DNA from: DASQFI01 sp035633215
GTDB taxonomy: Bacteria > Acidobacteriota > Vicinamibacteria > Vicinamibacterales > SCN-69-37
Direction: 5' to 3'
Assembly: GCA_035633215.1 (NCBI GenBank)
Contig: DASQFI010000010.1
Location: 310,001 to 374,000 of the forward strand
DNA length: 64,000 nt
The notes beneath the pieces were generated by a model. That model was not told the origin of the DNA, did not search any database, and saw nothing but the letters and a program-made list of their open reading frames with translations. Both the position numbers and the translations under genes were made by a program. This document shows, one piece after another, positions 50,377 to 58,623 of this stretch; the stretch's first letter is position 1, and every line of letters starts with the position of its first letter.

Positions 50377-52076
50377 TTCGAGAGACTGCGACGAAAGGCG
50401 CGATCGACCTCACTCAGAATCACGCCCACGATCACGACGGCGACGGCGCCGACGACGTTGTGCCAGAGAAACGCGACTCGGGTGAACGTCGCGACCCACG
50501 CCACCGAGGTCATCCCGGCGATGAGCCCCAGAAACGCGCCCGTGCCCGTGGCACGGCGGAACCCGACGGCAAGGATGAAGACACCCAGAATGGAGCCGTA
50601 GAAGAACGACCCGAACCGGTTCACGACCTCGATCAGCGAGCCAAGCTGTGCCGCCCACACCGCGACCAGGCAGGCGAAGAGTCCCCACACGCCAGTCGCG
50701 ATCTTCGAAACCGTCAAATAGTGTCTGTCGGTCGCGGTCGGACGCATCCAGCGTTTGTAGAAATCGATGACGGTCGCCGTCGAGAGGGAGTTCAGCTCGC
50801 CGGCGATCGTGTCGGTGGCCGCCATGATAATGGCGACGATGAGGAGGCCGATGAGGCCGACCGGGAGCCGGGTCAGGATGAACGTCGGGATGATGTGGTT
50901 CGTGTCGGAAAAGTTGCGGTCGCCGGTGGTCTCGCGGACGAGCGTTGCGGCCTTCGTGCGCACCGACGTCAGCGCTGCGTCGCTCTGCCGCATCGCGGTC
51001 TTGGCCGTGGAGAGGAGCGCGGGGTCGGACGACTCGCGCGCGGCCGCGAGACTCGCCGCGGCGCCGCGTCGAGTCTCGTACGCGGCGTCGAACTCCGTCT
51101 GCAGCGCCGCATAGCTTGCCGCCGCCGGGCCCGATTGCATCCGTTCGCTTTGCACGGCGTTGAAGAGCATCGGCGGCGGATTGAAGACGTAGAAGACGAA
51201 GACCAGGACGCCGAGCACGAGAACGAGCACCTGAAGCGGGATCTTCCAGTACGCGCTCATCAGGAGCGAGCGGCGCGCTTCGTCCACCGACCGGGCCGTG
51301 AGATACCGCTGCACCTGGCTCTGATCGGTCCCGAAGTACGAGCAGAACAGGAACAGCGCGGCGATCGTCCCGGACCAGAACGTGAACTGGTTCGTGATGT
51401 CGAACGAGAAGTCGAACGTGCGCAGGCGGCCGGTCGCGGCGGCAATCCCGAAGCCGTCGGCGACGCTCACGTCCGCCGGGAAGCCGAGAATCGCGGCCAC
51501 GACGACCGCGACAAGCCCGGCGACGACCAGGTACATGATCTTGACGTCCGTCCAGGTCACGGCCTGGACGCCGCCGAACATCGTGTAGACCACCGCCGGC
51601 AGCGTGATGAGCAGCGACGTCGCGGTGAGATCGATGCCGATGATGAGTGACAGCACGACCGCGGGCGCCGAAACGACCGCGCCGCACGACATGCCGCGCG
51701 AGATCAGAAACAGGAGACTGGTGAAGCTTCGCGTCTTCGCATCGAATCGGCGCTCGAGATACTCGTACGCCGTGTAGACGCCCGATTGGTAGAAAAATGG
51801 CACGAGCGTCAGCGAGAGAATGATCATCGCGATCGGCAGCGCGAAGTAGAACTGAATGAAGCGCATCCCGTCGGTGTAGCCCTGCCCGGTCGTGCCGATC
51901 ATCGTGATGGCGCTGAGCTGCGTCGCCATCACCGAGATCCCCGCCGCCCACCACGGGATCGATCGCTTCGCGAGGAAATACCCCTCGATCTCGTGACTGT
52001 CCTTCGTCCGTTTCAGGCCGTCGTAGACGATCCAGGCCGTGAAGGCCAGCAGGATCGTCCAGTCGAGTGGGTGCAT
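50373..52076 (-). CDS. Sodium:solute symporter (SSS family)
   Basis: A 567-residue symporter with about 13 helices. SSS landmarks include GYFLAKRSIPWWAAGISVMATQLSAITMIG, the sodium-site region of the first helices, GGVQAVTWTDVKIMY, and GTDQSQVQRYLTARSVDEARRS, the family signature. An unusual soluble insert of about 100 residues, alanine- and threonine-rich and predicted helical (ERMQSGPAAASYAALQTEFDAAYE to GDRNFSDTN), lies between two helices. Substrate could be a sugar, amino acid or acid. A 39-residue membrane peptide is encoded 10 bases upstream. Why it is joined to an ABC exporter is unknown; co-regulated uptake and export is an inference. Confidence 0.92.
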   Translation of the reverse strand: MHPLDWTILLAFTAWIVYDGLKRTKDSHEIEGYFLAKRSIPWWAAGISVMATQLSAITMIGTTGQGYTDGMRFIQFYFALPIAMIILSLTLVPFFYQSGVYTAYEYLERRFDAKTRSFTSLLFLISRGMSCGAVVSAPAVVLSLIIGIDLTATSLLITLPAVVYTMFGGVQAVTWTDVKIMYLVVAGLVAVVVAAILGFPADVSVADGFGIAAATGRLRTFDFSFDITNQFTFWSGTIAALFLFCSYFGTDQSQVQRYLTARSVDEARRSLLMSAYWKIPLQVLVLVLGVLVFVFYVFNPPPMLFNAVQSERMQSGPAAASYAALQTEFDAAYETRRGAAASLAAARESSDPALLSTAKTAMRQSDAALTSVRTKAATLVRETTGDRNFSDTNHIIPTFILTRLPVGLIGLLIVAIIMAATDTIAGELNSLSTATVIDFYKRWMRPTATDRHYLTVSKIATGVWGLFACLVAVWAAQLGSLIEVVNRFGSFFYGSILGVFILAVGFRRATGTGAFLGLIAGMTSVAWVATFTRVAFLWHNVVGAVAVVIVGVILSEVDRAFRRSLSK

Positions 52077-52086
52077 CCGGGCGCGC

Positions 52087-52206
52087 CTACGAGAAGTACT
52101 GCTGGAAGGCGTACAGCGCCGCGAGCGTCAGGGCCCAGACGATGAGGACGCGGACGTAGCTGCGCCGCATCTCGCTCGACGCGGGGGGAGGGGCCTCGGA
52201 GGTCAT
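52087..52206 (-). CDS. 39-residue single-helix membrane peptide upstream of the symporter
   Basis: An ATG-to-TAG frame of 39 residues: a short polar head with PPPASSEMRRSYVRV, one helix (VLIVWALTLAALYAF) and the tail QQYFS. It ends 10 bases before the symporter ATG, and no other gene lies between it and H4. Small membrane peptides encoded ahead of SSS transporters are known (for example the DUF485/DUF4212 partners), though those are longer, so this may be a short relative or a different partner. It is the first gene of the five-gene operon. Its reality rests on position, hydrophobic pattern and lack of competing frames. Confidence 0.6.
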   Translation of the reverse strand: MTSEAPPPASSEMRRSYVRVLIVWALTLAALYAFQQYFS

Positions 52207-52228
52207 CGAACTGGATTCTACGGGAAAG

Positions 52229-52280
52229 GACCTCGGGTTTCTTTTCTTGAGAGAGCAAGGCAGAAAAGAAACCCGAGGTC
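52229..52280 (-). repeat. Inverted repeat H4 (family H)
   Basis: Perfect 19-base arms beginning GACCTCGGGTTTCTTTTCT (52229-52247) and complement (52262-52280), loop 14 bases. It lies two bases past the EF-P stop and before the symporter operon, both leftward, with CTTTCCCGTA after the stem on the minus strand. It is most simply the terminator of the upstream unit. Confidence 0.8.
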
Positions 52281-52281
52281 G

Positions 52282-52857
52282 TCAGGCGCGGCCGGCGAAC
52301 TCCCTCGTTTCCGTGTGGACCCGGACTCTCTCGCCTTCCTTGATGAAGAGCGGCACCCGGATTTCGAGGCCGGTTTCGAGGACGGCCAGCTTCGTCACGC
52401 CGCCGCTTGCCGTGTCGCCCCGAACGCCCGGCTCGGTCGACGCCACGGCGAGCTCGACGTGCGGCGGGAACTGCAGTCCGATCGCGCGGCCATTGAACTT
52501 CTGGATCTGGATCGTCAGGTTGTCGGCGAGCAGCTGCCGGTCGTCGCCGACGATGTCGCCGCCGAGGGTGATCGTCTCGTAACTCGTCTGCTCCATGAAG
52601 TGGTAGCCGTCGCCGTCGGAATACAGGTACATCGCCGGAATCACTTCGAGGTCGGGCTCGGAGAACTTGTCGGCGGCCTTGAAGGTCTTGTCGAAGACCG
52701 CGCGCGTGATCAGGTTGCGCATCTTCATCCGGACGAGCGTCTGGCCGCCGCGGGCGGTCGGCCTCGAGATCTCGACGTCCAGGCAGTGGTACGGCGCGCC
52801 CTCGTGCTCGAAGAACATCTTGCGCTTGACGCTGATGGCTTCAATCAGGCTCGGCAT
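52282..52857 (-). CDS. Elongation factor P, EfpL/YeiP-like
   Basis: A 191-residue three-domain EF-P protein that helps ribosomes through difficult (proline-rich) stretches. The loop that contacts the peptidyl-transferase centre is SRPTARGGQTLVRMK (33-38 region), lacking the Lys34 of canonical EF-P (PGKG) and matching the SPTARGAAT loop of the EfpL/YeiP branch. Domains II/III follow, with YLYSDGDGYHFMEQTSYETI, PHVELAVASTEPGVRGDTASGG and VRVHTETREFAGRA. No EF-P modification gene is adjacent. The start at 52857 removes a proline-rich extension. It follows a lipoprotein gene by 14 bases, an unusual neighbourhood for a translation factor. Confidence 0.88.
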   Translation of the reverse strand: MPSLIEAISVKRKMFFEHEGAPYHCLDVEISRPTARGGQTLVRMKMRNLITRAVFDKTFKAADKFSEPDLEVIPAMYLYSDGDGYHFMEQTSYETITLGGDIVGDDRQLLADNLTIQIQKFNGRAIGLQFPPHVELAVASTEPGVRGDTASGGVTKLAVLETGLEIRVPLFIKEGERVRVHTETREFAGRA

Positions 52858-52871
52858 TGGCGGTGGGGGAA

Positions 52872-53303
52872 TTATCTCCGGAACGAAAACTGATTGCTCG
52901 CCGCCCACTGACAGATGCCGCCCGGCGTGATCTCCGTCGTGGTGAACTCGATCGTGCCGGACGCGGCCGATCCGGACAGGTTCGTGGTCGCACTGCAGGT
53001 CTGGCCGATCAGGGTCGTCTGGGTGATGGTCAGCGTTCCCGAGATCGACGCGCCGACCGTGAATGTCAGGTCCCCGGATGGGCCGCTCTCGGACATCCAG
53101 GTCCCGCTCGCGTTCGAGCCGTCCTGAGTCAGGCGGGCGGTCACCGTGTCAGTGACCGTCACGCCGGCCGTGACGAACCGCCAGGTGCCCGTCCACGATC
53201 CGTCAACGTCGATGTCGCTCGGCGACATGCCGGAATCGCAGCTGCCAAGCGCGAGCGCGCAGCCGCACACCAGCACCGCGCCAACCGCGCGCCTGGTCGT
53301 CAT
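52872..53303 (-). CDS. Small lipoprotein, lipocalin-like pattern
   Basis: A 143-residue lipoprotein: signal AVGAVLVCGCALALGSC with the lipidated Cys at about 22. The mature part consists of alternating beta strands, beginning VDGSWTGTWRF and containing TARLTQDGSNASGTWMSESGPSGDLTFTV and LTITQTTLIGQTCSATTNL. The motif G.W.G.W followed by LTQ.G....G.W is common in small secreted proteins of acidobacteria and myxobacteria. Function unknown. Its ATG overlaps the stop of the upstream propeller gene (53300-53303, ATGA), so the pair is coupled. Confidence 0.78.
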   Translation of the reverse strand: MTTRRAVGAVLVCGCALALGSCDSGMSPSDIDVDGSWTGTWRFVTAGVTVTDTVTARLTQDGSNASGTWMSESGPSGDLTFTVGASISGTLTITQTTLIGQTCSATTNLSGSAASGTIEFTTTEITPGGICQWAASNQFSFRR

Positions 53304-55810
53304 CGCCCGAACCGGCCCGAAATCGCCCAGATGCCGCGTCCGTACGTCGCGGCGAGGAGCTGACGCGTCGTGGCGTTGTAGGCGAGACGATTGACGACGA
53401 CCGGTGGCAGACCCGTGCCGAACACCTGCCAGTTGGTCGTGCCGTCCAGCGTGACCCGGAACACCCCGATGTCCGTCCCCGCATAGAGCACGCGCGACGG
53501 CCCGATCCCGATCGAATCGGGGTCGATCAGCAGCGAATTGACCGGAACGTCGGGCAGATTGCCCGAGAGATCCTGCCAGGACTGGCCGCCGTTCGTCGTG
53601 CGGAAGACGTGGCCGCGCCCCGATCCGTTTTCGTCGAAGCCGGAATACGACACGTAGGCGATTTGCGCGTTCTGGGGATCGACGACGATGTCATTCACCG
53701 CGCGGACCGGCAGCGGTCCCGCTTCGGTGCCCGCGATGCTGCGCCACGAGTCGCCGCGGTTCGTCGTCACCCGGACGTCCCCGTTGAGTGTCCCCGCATA
53801 GACCGTCTGTGAAGACGACGGCGCGACCGCGACCGCCGTGAAGTACCGCGCGGCGGCGCAGACGCGGCCGTCCGTCGGGTCCAGCCAGCAGCGCTCGTCA
53901 TTGCCGACCGACGGCGACGCGGTCGTCCAGTTCTCCGCGCGGTTGTCCGTGCGAAACAGGTGTTCGGCCGTGAGCCAGATGGTGGACGGATTCGAGGGAT
54001 CCATTCCCATGCGCGGGATGAACGGCCCGTCGACGGTGCGGTTGATGCCGGTCGAACGCGACAGGCATCCGGTCGGCTGGCACCGGAAGAACTGGAACAC
54101 GTTGGCGCCATTCGCGGTGAAGAACCACTCCACTTCGGCGTAGAGAATCCGGTTTTGCGGGCTCGGATCGAACACGGTGTCGCCGCCGTCGCCGCCGGTG
54201 ACGAGCGACCAGCCGAGGTTGCCCTGGAAGACGAGCGTGCCGTTGTCCTGCGTGCCGCCCGCCAGGAGCAGGCCGTTCGACGGATGCGACGAGACCGAAT
54301 AGAACTCGGTGATCGAGAGCGATCCATGCATCGCGGCGAAGTTCGTGCCGGCGGTGTTGAGGAAGATTCCGCCGTCGTTTCCGGAAATGAGCGTGCCGTT
54401 GGCGCTGAACGCGAGCACCGTCTGATCCACGTGCGTCGAGCCCATCACCGACCAGGTCTGTCCGCCGTTGGTCGTGCGATGGACGCCGCTGCTGCCCACG
54501 TAGATGGTGTTGGGGTCTGTCGGCGAGAACACCAGGGCGAGCGGCCAGGTGAGGCTCGTGATGGGCGGCGAGATCTCGGTCCATTGCGCGCCCGCATTCG
54601 TGCTTCGATAGACGCGTGGCCGCACGATTTGCTCGTCCCGGAACGCCATGGCGACGACATCGGGATCGCTCGGCGCGATCGCCAGTCGGACGCGCGGCAC
54701 GTAGACCGCGCCCGGGTCGGCATACCGGGTGTTTCCGAGGGAATACGGTCCGAGCGATGCCACCTCCTGCCTGGTCCATTGCACGCCGCCGTCCGCCGAG
54801 CGGTACATGAAAATTGTGCTCTGCGCGCGCGTGCAGTCCGCATCGAGACAGCGCGGCTGGGCTACCGCCGCGTACAGCCGATCAGGCCGCGTGGGATCGA
54901 CCGCGGCGTCCCGCAGGAACTCCGTCTCGGGGTTGCGCGTCGGCGCGGCCGCGCCCGCAAAGTCGAGATCGATCGGCAGCGAGAGCACCGTTCGAAAGGT
55001 CCGGCCGCTGTCGTCGGAGCGGAAGAGATGGCTCGAGCCAGCGAAGTACACGGTGCTGGTGTCTGCCGATCCGGAACGCGTCGGGTCCAGGAAGATGCGG
55101 CCGGAAGACGGCGGGATGCACGCTTTGTAGACGTTGACCGAACAGGCCGCCGGCGAGAGGTCCCCGCGATCGGTCGAGATCGACGACACATTCCAGGAAT
55201 TCCCGCCGTCGGTCGACCGAAGCAGGCGGATGGGATACGTGCGATGGATCGTCGTCGCGTAGAGTAGTTGCGGATTTCGCGGATCGATCGCGAGGGACGC
55301 GATGGCCGGCACGGCAATGCCGTCGGTCAGTGACGTCCAGGTCGTGCCGCCGTTCGTCGTCCGCCAGATCCCGCCGCTGTCGGCGCCGAGGTAGACGACG
55401 TTGGCCTCCGTCGGATGCGGCGCGACGGCCGTGACGCGCCCCGCGTACGGCAAGGAGTTCTGAACGAAGATCGACTGAGGGCCGATCGAGACCCACCGAT
55501 CGCCCGGCAGATTCAGCTGGGTGCGCGCGATCGGCCGCCCATCGCGGCCGCGGATCGCGCGCTCGAGCGCGCCGGCCGGCGGTGTACGGCCCGTCGGATA
55601 CCCGCGTTTCAGGACGAACCAGCTCTCGCCGTCGAACGCGCCAGACGCGGCCTGCTCCCGCGCTCGCGTCGACGAGGCGACCAGCCACACCAGGACCGCC
55701 GTGACGAGCGTCAGGGTGAGGACGAGAAAAGACTTCAGCGGTCGTTTTACGCCCGTTGAAAAACGACCACTGAGGTCATTTCTTCTCCGCGGCGGCGTTT
55801 TCTGCGCCAT
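53300..55810 (-). CDS. Exported BNR/sortilin-like beta-propeller protein
   Basis: An 836-residue exported protein with a hydrophobic segment (about 30-45, FLVLTLTLVTAVLVWLV). From residue 90 on it is made of repeated BNR/Asp-box-like blades: VVYLGADSGGIWRTTNGGTTWTSL, LLYATTIHRTYPIRLLRSTDGGNSW, TIYVGSSGVHRTTNGGQTWS, and VYAGTLNGDVRVTTNRGDSW. S/T-x-D/N-G-G-x-x-W repeats make sialidase- or VPS10-like propellers, often carbohydrate-binding; no sialidase catalytic residues are evident. The ATG at 55810 is used because the frame further upstream is unlike any protein. Residues 12-28 lie within inverted repeat H7, so the exact start is uncertain. Confidence 0.8.
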   Translation of the reverse strand: MAQKTPPRRRNDLSGRFSTGVKRPLKSFLVLTLTLVTAVLVWLVASSTRAREQAASGAFDGESWFVLKRGYPTGRTPPAGALERAIRGRDGRPIARTQLNLPGDRWVSIGPQSIFVQNSLPYAGRVTAVAPHPTEANVVYLGADSGGIWRTTNGGTTWTSLTDGIAVPAIASLAIDPRNPQLLYATTIHRTYPIRLLRSTDGGNSWNVSSISTDRGDLSPAACSVNVYKACIPPSSGRIFLDPTRSGSADTSTVYFAGSSHLFRSDDSGRTFRTVLSLPIDLDFAGAAAPTRNPETEFLRDAAVDPTRPDRLYAAVAQPRCLDADCTRAQSTIFMYRSADGGVQWTRQEVASLGPYSLGNTRYADPGAVYVPRVRLAIAPSDPDVVAMAFRDEQIVRPRVYRSTNAGAQWTEISPPITSLTWPLALVFSPTDPNTIYVGSSGVHRTTNGGQTWSVMGSTHVDQTVLAFSANGTLISGNDGGIFLNTAGTNFAAMHGSLSITEFYSVSSHPSNGLLLAGGTQDNGTLVFQGNLGWSLVTGGDGGDTVFDPSPQNRILYAEVEWFFTANGANVFQFFRCQPTGCLSRSTGINRTVDGPFIPRMGMDPSNPSTIWLTAEHLFRTDNRAENWTTASPSVGNDERCWLDPTDGRVCAAARYFTAVAVAPSSSQTVYAGTLNGDVRVTTNRGDSWRSIAGTEAGPLPVRAVNDIVVDPQNAQIAYVSYSGFDENGSGRGHVFRTTNGGQSWQDLSGNLPDVPVNSLLIDPDSIGIGPSRVLYAGTDIGVFRVTLDGTTNWQVFGTGLPPVVVNRLAYNATTRQLLAATYGRGIWAISGRFGR
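55731..55777. repeat. Inverted repeat H7 (family H variant)
   Basis: Arms GACTTCAGCGGTCGTTTT (55731-55748) and AAAACGACCACTGAGGTC (55760-55777) pair with two imperfections around an 11-base loop. The outer bases and T-run match family H but the middle differs. It lies in the N-terminal codons of the propeller gene and the C-terminal codons of the upstream small gene. Confidence 0.7.
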
Positions 55811-56109
55811 TCCCGGATCCGCTGGTTTAGACACGCCCGGCACGCGCGCTGGCCGTTGGGGGCGACGCGCACATTCTCGGGGGTGAGAGGGTGCTGCGCC
55901 AGGGCGCACACCGTCGCGGTCTTCCAGTTGGTGACGGGACGAGGTGGCCGGCCGCGTCGCCGATCGCGCCACTCGCGGGCGCGCACGGCGACACGCGTGC
56001 GCTCGTCGTTTGCCGTTGTAAGGGGTCGTGCCACACGTTTGAGCCACTGCCGGAGGCGATTCAACGTGGCATCGTCCATGCCCATGACTATCGCGTACAG
56101 GTAGTTCAC
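55747..56109 (-). CDS. Small basic zinc-ribbon/HNH-like protein
   Basis: A 120-residue arginine-rich protein. Residues 68-97 have CALAQHPLTPENVRVAPNG and ACRACLNQRIREWRRKRRR: one histidine and cysteines spaced like the C..GHP.t..N....g...C..C pattern found in small HNH-endonuclease-like and phage-associated proteins. The full HNH active site is not visible. The preceding helical part (TLNRLRQWLKRVARPL) is basic. The GTG at 56109 is the longest start; ATGs at 56085 and 56079 are alternatives and none has a clear ribosome site. Its last 64 bases overlap the propeller gene and include repeat H7. Reality moderately likely; nuclease function only a guess. Confidence 0.5.
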   Translation of the reverse strand: MNYLYAIVMGMDDATLNRLRQWLKRVARPLTTANDERTRVAVRAREWRDRRRGRPPRPVTNWKTATVCALAQHPLTPENVRVAPNGQRACRACLNQRIREWRRKRRRGEEMTSVVVFQRA

Positions 56110-56184
56110 TAGCTTGCTTTCTTGTATTCGGACAGAGCGGCGCGTGCCAGTTCGCCTGCTTCACCTCGAATCGGTTGACGAGTC

Positions 56185-57048
56185 TCAGACGTCGAAACGG
56201 TACCCCGTATCCAGTTGTTGATGCACCATCAAAATCTCTCGAATGTCGTACGGGTGCGTCGGCCGGCCGGTCAGCTCGTTGTGCAGCACCTGGAACACGT
56301 GCTCCAGGCCCTGGGCGTTATCGATGTCGACGTCCGCGACCCATTCGGTATTCGAGGCGAAAAAAGTTAACTGCAAGTTGCCGTAGCGATCAAGTGTTTT
56401 ATAGCTGCCGGCCGGCGAAAACCCGGCGGGCGGATGGTGCAAGCTGCCCGAGACCTCGCTGAAAAACGTCGGGGTGGCGTTCTTCACTTCGTCGCGGAGC
56501 TCCTGCGAGGCGACGCAAAAGAATCGATCGCCGCGCAGATCGCGCAGCTCCTCGAAGTACGAGCCGACGACGCGGCCGTTCAACAGCGGCGTGGCTCGGC
56601 TCTTTGTCGTGATGTTCAGGAGCCCGGCCTTGCGGATGTCGTCGAGCGCCGCGTAGAGATCCGTTCCCGACAAGCCGTCGAAGGCGCTCACCGCGTCGCT
56701 CGCGTCGAGGAGCCGCTTCGTGTCCGCGGCGAGTTTCGTGAACGACGGGAATTCCACGCCGACCACTTTGCGTGGATCGATCGCGAACCGCATCGTCTCG
56801 TCGGCCCCCGCCGAGGGGATGCTGACGAACTTGCCCGAGGCCAGGTACCCCGCCGGATCGGCCTCGACGCGGTAGAGACCGGTCGCGCCGCGATCCAATC
56901 CCCGCACGTTGAGTGTCTTGCCCGGCTCGCTGCGCGCCGATTTGACCGCGCCCGTCATCATGTTCCGGAACGTGACGAGCGCCGCTTCGTCGAGCGGGTC
57001 GCCGTTCGCGTCGAGCAGCGCCAGCTTCAGATCGGGGGTCGATGGCAT
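56185..57048 (-). CDS. Hypothetical protein in a GMC oxidoreductase/patatin operon
   Basis: A 287-residue protein with no family I recognise. The first 90 residues look like a beta-sandwich (LKLALLDANGDPLDEAALVTFRN, GKTLNVRGLDRGATGLYRVEADPAGY), followed by a mixed region containing TDLYAALDDIRKAGLLNITTKS and GDRFFCVASQELRDEV, then NLQLTFFASNTEWVADVDIDNAQGLEHVFQVLHNELTGRPTHPYDIREIL. The latter resembles the C-terminal halves of secreted triacylglycerol-lipase-like accessory proteins. There is no signal peptide. It is ten bases after the GMC gene, which it presumably assists. Confidence 0.75.
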   Translation of the reverse strand: MPSTPDLKLALLDANGDPLDEAALVTFRNMMTGAVKSARSEPGKTLNVRGLDRGATGLYRVEADPAGYLASGKFVSIPSAGADETMRFAIDPRKVVGVEFPSFTKLAADTKRLLDASDAVSAFDGLSGTDLYAALDDIRKAGLLNITTKSRATPLLNGRVVGSYFEELRDLRGDRFFCVASQELRDEVKNATPTFFSEVSGSLHHPPAGFSPAGSYKTLDRYGNLQLTFFASNTEWVADVDIDNAQGLEHVFQVLHNELTGRPTHPYDIREILMVHQQLDTGYRFDV

Positions 57049-57057
57049 GTCAGCGCG

Positions 57058-58617
57058 TCAGACGCGTGTCACCAGGCCCGCGGCGATGTGCTCGGCGAGC
57101 GCCGCGATCGTTCGCGACGGGTTGAGGCCGATGGCCTTCGGGACGATGGCCCCATCGGCGACGAACAGGCCCGGATGCCCGAAGACCTCACCAGCCGCGT
57201 CCACCACGCCGGTCGCCGCGGAGCCGCCCATGTTGCACCCGCCGAGCGGGTGCGGCGTGATGAGGTCCCGGCCCATCGTCCAGGGCAGCGGCGTGAGCGC
57301 GAGGCCCTCGGTGAGCATCGCCAGCTTGCGATGGACCGACGCGACGGCGTTGATCGTCTCCTCGGACGCCGCGATGTCCCAGTCGAGAAAGAGTTGATCG
57401 TTCGTGATCGACAGCCGGCCATCGGCGGCATCGCGCGCCTGCGCAAACCACGGCATCACCCGTCGCACGATGTCGATGCTGGCGAGGATGGGCAGGAGCG
57501 TCGCGGTCGTGCGCTTCAGCAGGTCGTTCGCGGTGGGGTCGTTCGCCGCCCGCTCGAGCGCGTTTCGCGCGACATCCGGCAGGCCGCCGTCCTCGACAAA
57601 GATGGCCTTGCTCATGTATTCGCCGTCGAGCAGATCGATGGCGGCCGTAATCGTCGGACCACGTCCCGGCTGGACGTCGCGGAACGGGTGAATCGCCGGC
57701 GTCAGGAAATCGCCGTTGCTGCTCCAGCTCTCGCCGAGCCGCGCGCTGATGTTCTGAAGTCCGCCCGACGCCCTCGACCGAAGCAGCAGCTCGGTGGACC
57801 CGAGCGATCCGGCCGCGACGACCAGGAGCTTGGACGTGAACGTCCTGGCTTCGAGCTTCTTGTTGACGATCTCGTCGGCACGGACCTCGAAGCCCTGCGC
57901 GGTGGTCGCGATGTTTCTCACCACATGGAGCGGCAGAATACGCGCGCCTTTCTGTTTCGCCACCGCCAGGTAGTTGAGATCGAGCGTGTTTCGGGCGTTG
58001 ACCGGACAGCCCAGATCGCACTCGCCAAGGTGCACGCACGTGCCCTGGTCAACGCCATGAATGTTCTTGCCGCTGACCGACTGCGCGTGATCGTGCGCGT
58101 TCGGCCTGGCGTACGTCCAGGTCGGATCGAACCGGACCGCCAGCTCGAGCGAGCGGAAGCGGTTCTGCCACCCCGCGGCCTTGGCCGCGTCGTGGAGGAG
58201 CTTGGTGCGCTCGGGCCATTGGCCAGCGGGCACGCGCTGCACCTCCATCATCCGCCCGACTTCGGCGTAGTGGGGCAGCAGCACGTCGTACGTGATACCT
58301 GCCGGCCACCCCGCGTCGAACGTGTCCCGCTTCGCCTCGACCGAGATGTTCGCGTAGACGAGCGACCCGCCGCCGACGCCCGCGCCCTGAATCACGGACA
58401 TGTTCGGGAACATCCGGAAGTCGAACCAGCCGTGGCGCTTCTCGGGCGCTTTCGGATCGAACACCCAGTCGTCGGTCGGCTTCCGCGGGAAGTCCGTGAC
58501 CTTCCACTCGCGCCCGCGCTCGAGCACGATGACCGACGCGCCCGCCTGCGCGAGCCGGCACGCCGTGACCGCGCCCCCGAATCCCGATCCGATGACGATG
58601 ACGTCTGCGTCGGCCAT
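57058..58617 (-). CDS. GMC-type FAD oxidoreductase (cholesterol-oxidase-like)
   Basis: A 519-residue glucose-methanol-choline oxidoreductase. FAD-binding VIVIGSGFGGAVTACRLAQ (6-24) and LERGREWKVTDFP open the protein. The FAD-binding loop IQGAGVGGGSLVYANI, a cysteine-rich segment (CVHLGECDLGCPVNARNT), and the C-terminal LITPHPLGGCNMGGSAATGVVD (active-site histidine) with GLFVADGAIVPKAIGLNPSRTI follow. The segment spacing is that of cholesterol oxidase-like GMC enzymes. A sterol, hopanoid or long-chain alcohol substrate is possible, given the lipid-acting patatin gene directly upstream in the operon (6 bases apart). No signal peptide. Confidence 0.9.
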   Translation of the reverse strand: MADADVIVIGSGFGGAVTACRLAQAGASVIVLERGREWKVTDFPRKPTDDWVFDPKAPEKRHGWFDFRMFPNMSVIQGAGVGGGSLVYANISVEAKRDTFDAGWPAGITYDVLLPHYAEVGRMMEVQRVPAGQWPERTKLLHDAAKAAGWQNRFRSLELAVRFDPTWTYARPNAHDHAQSVSGKNIHGVDQGTCVHLGECDLGCPVNARNTLDLNYLAVAKQKGARILPLHVVRNIATTAQGFEVRADEIVNKKLEARTFTSKLLVVAAGSLGSTELLLRSRASGGLQNISARLGESWSSNGDFLTPAIHPFRDVQPGRGPTITAAIDLLDGEYMSKAIFVEDGGLPDVARNALERAANDPTANDLLKRTTATLLPILASIDIVRRVMPWFAQARDAADGRLSITNDQLFLDWDIAASEETINAVASVHRKLAMLTEGLALTPLPWTMGRDLITPHPLGGCNMGGSAATGVVDAAGEVFGHPGLFVADGAIVPKAIGLNPSRTIAALAEHIAAGLVTRV

Positions 58618-58623
58618 GGGGGG

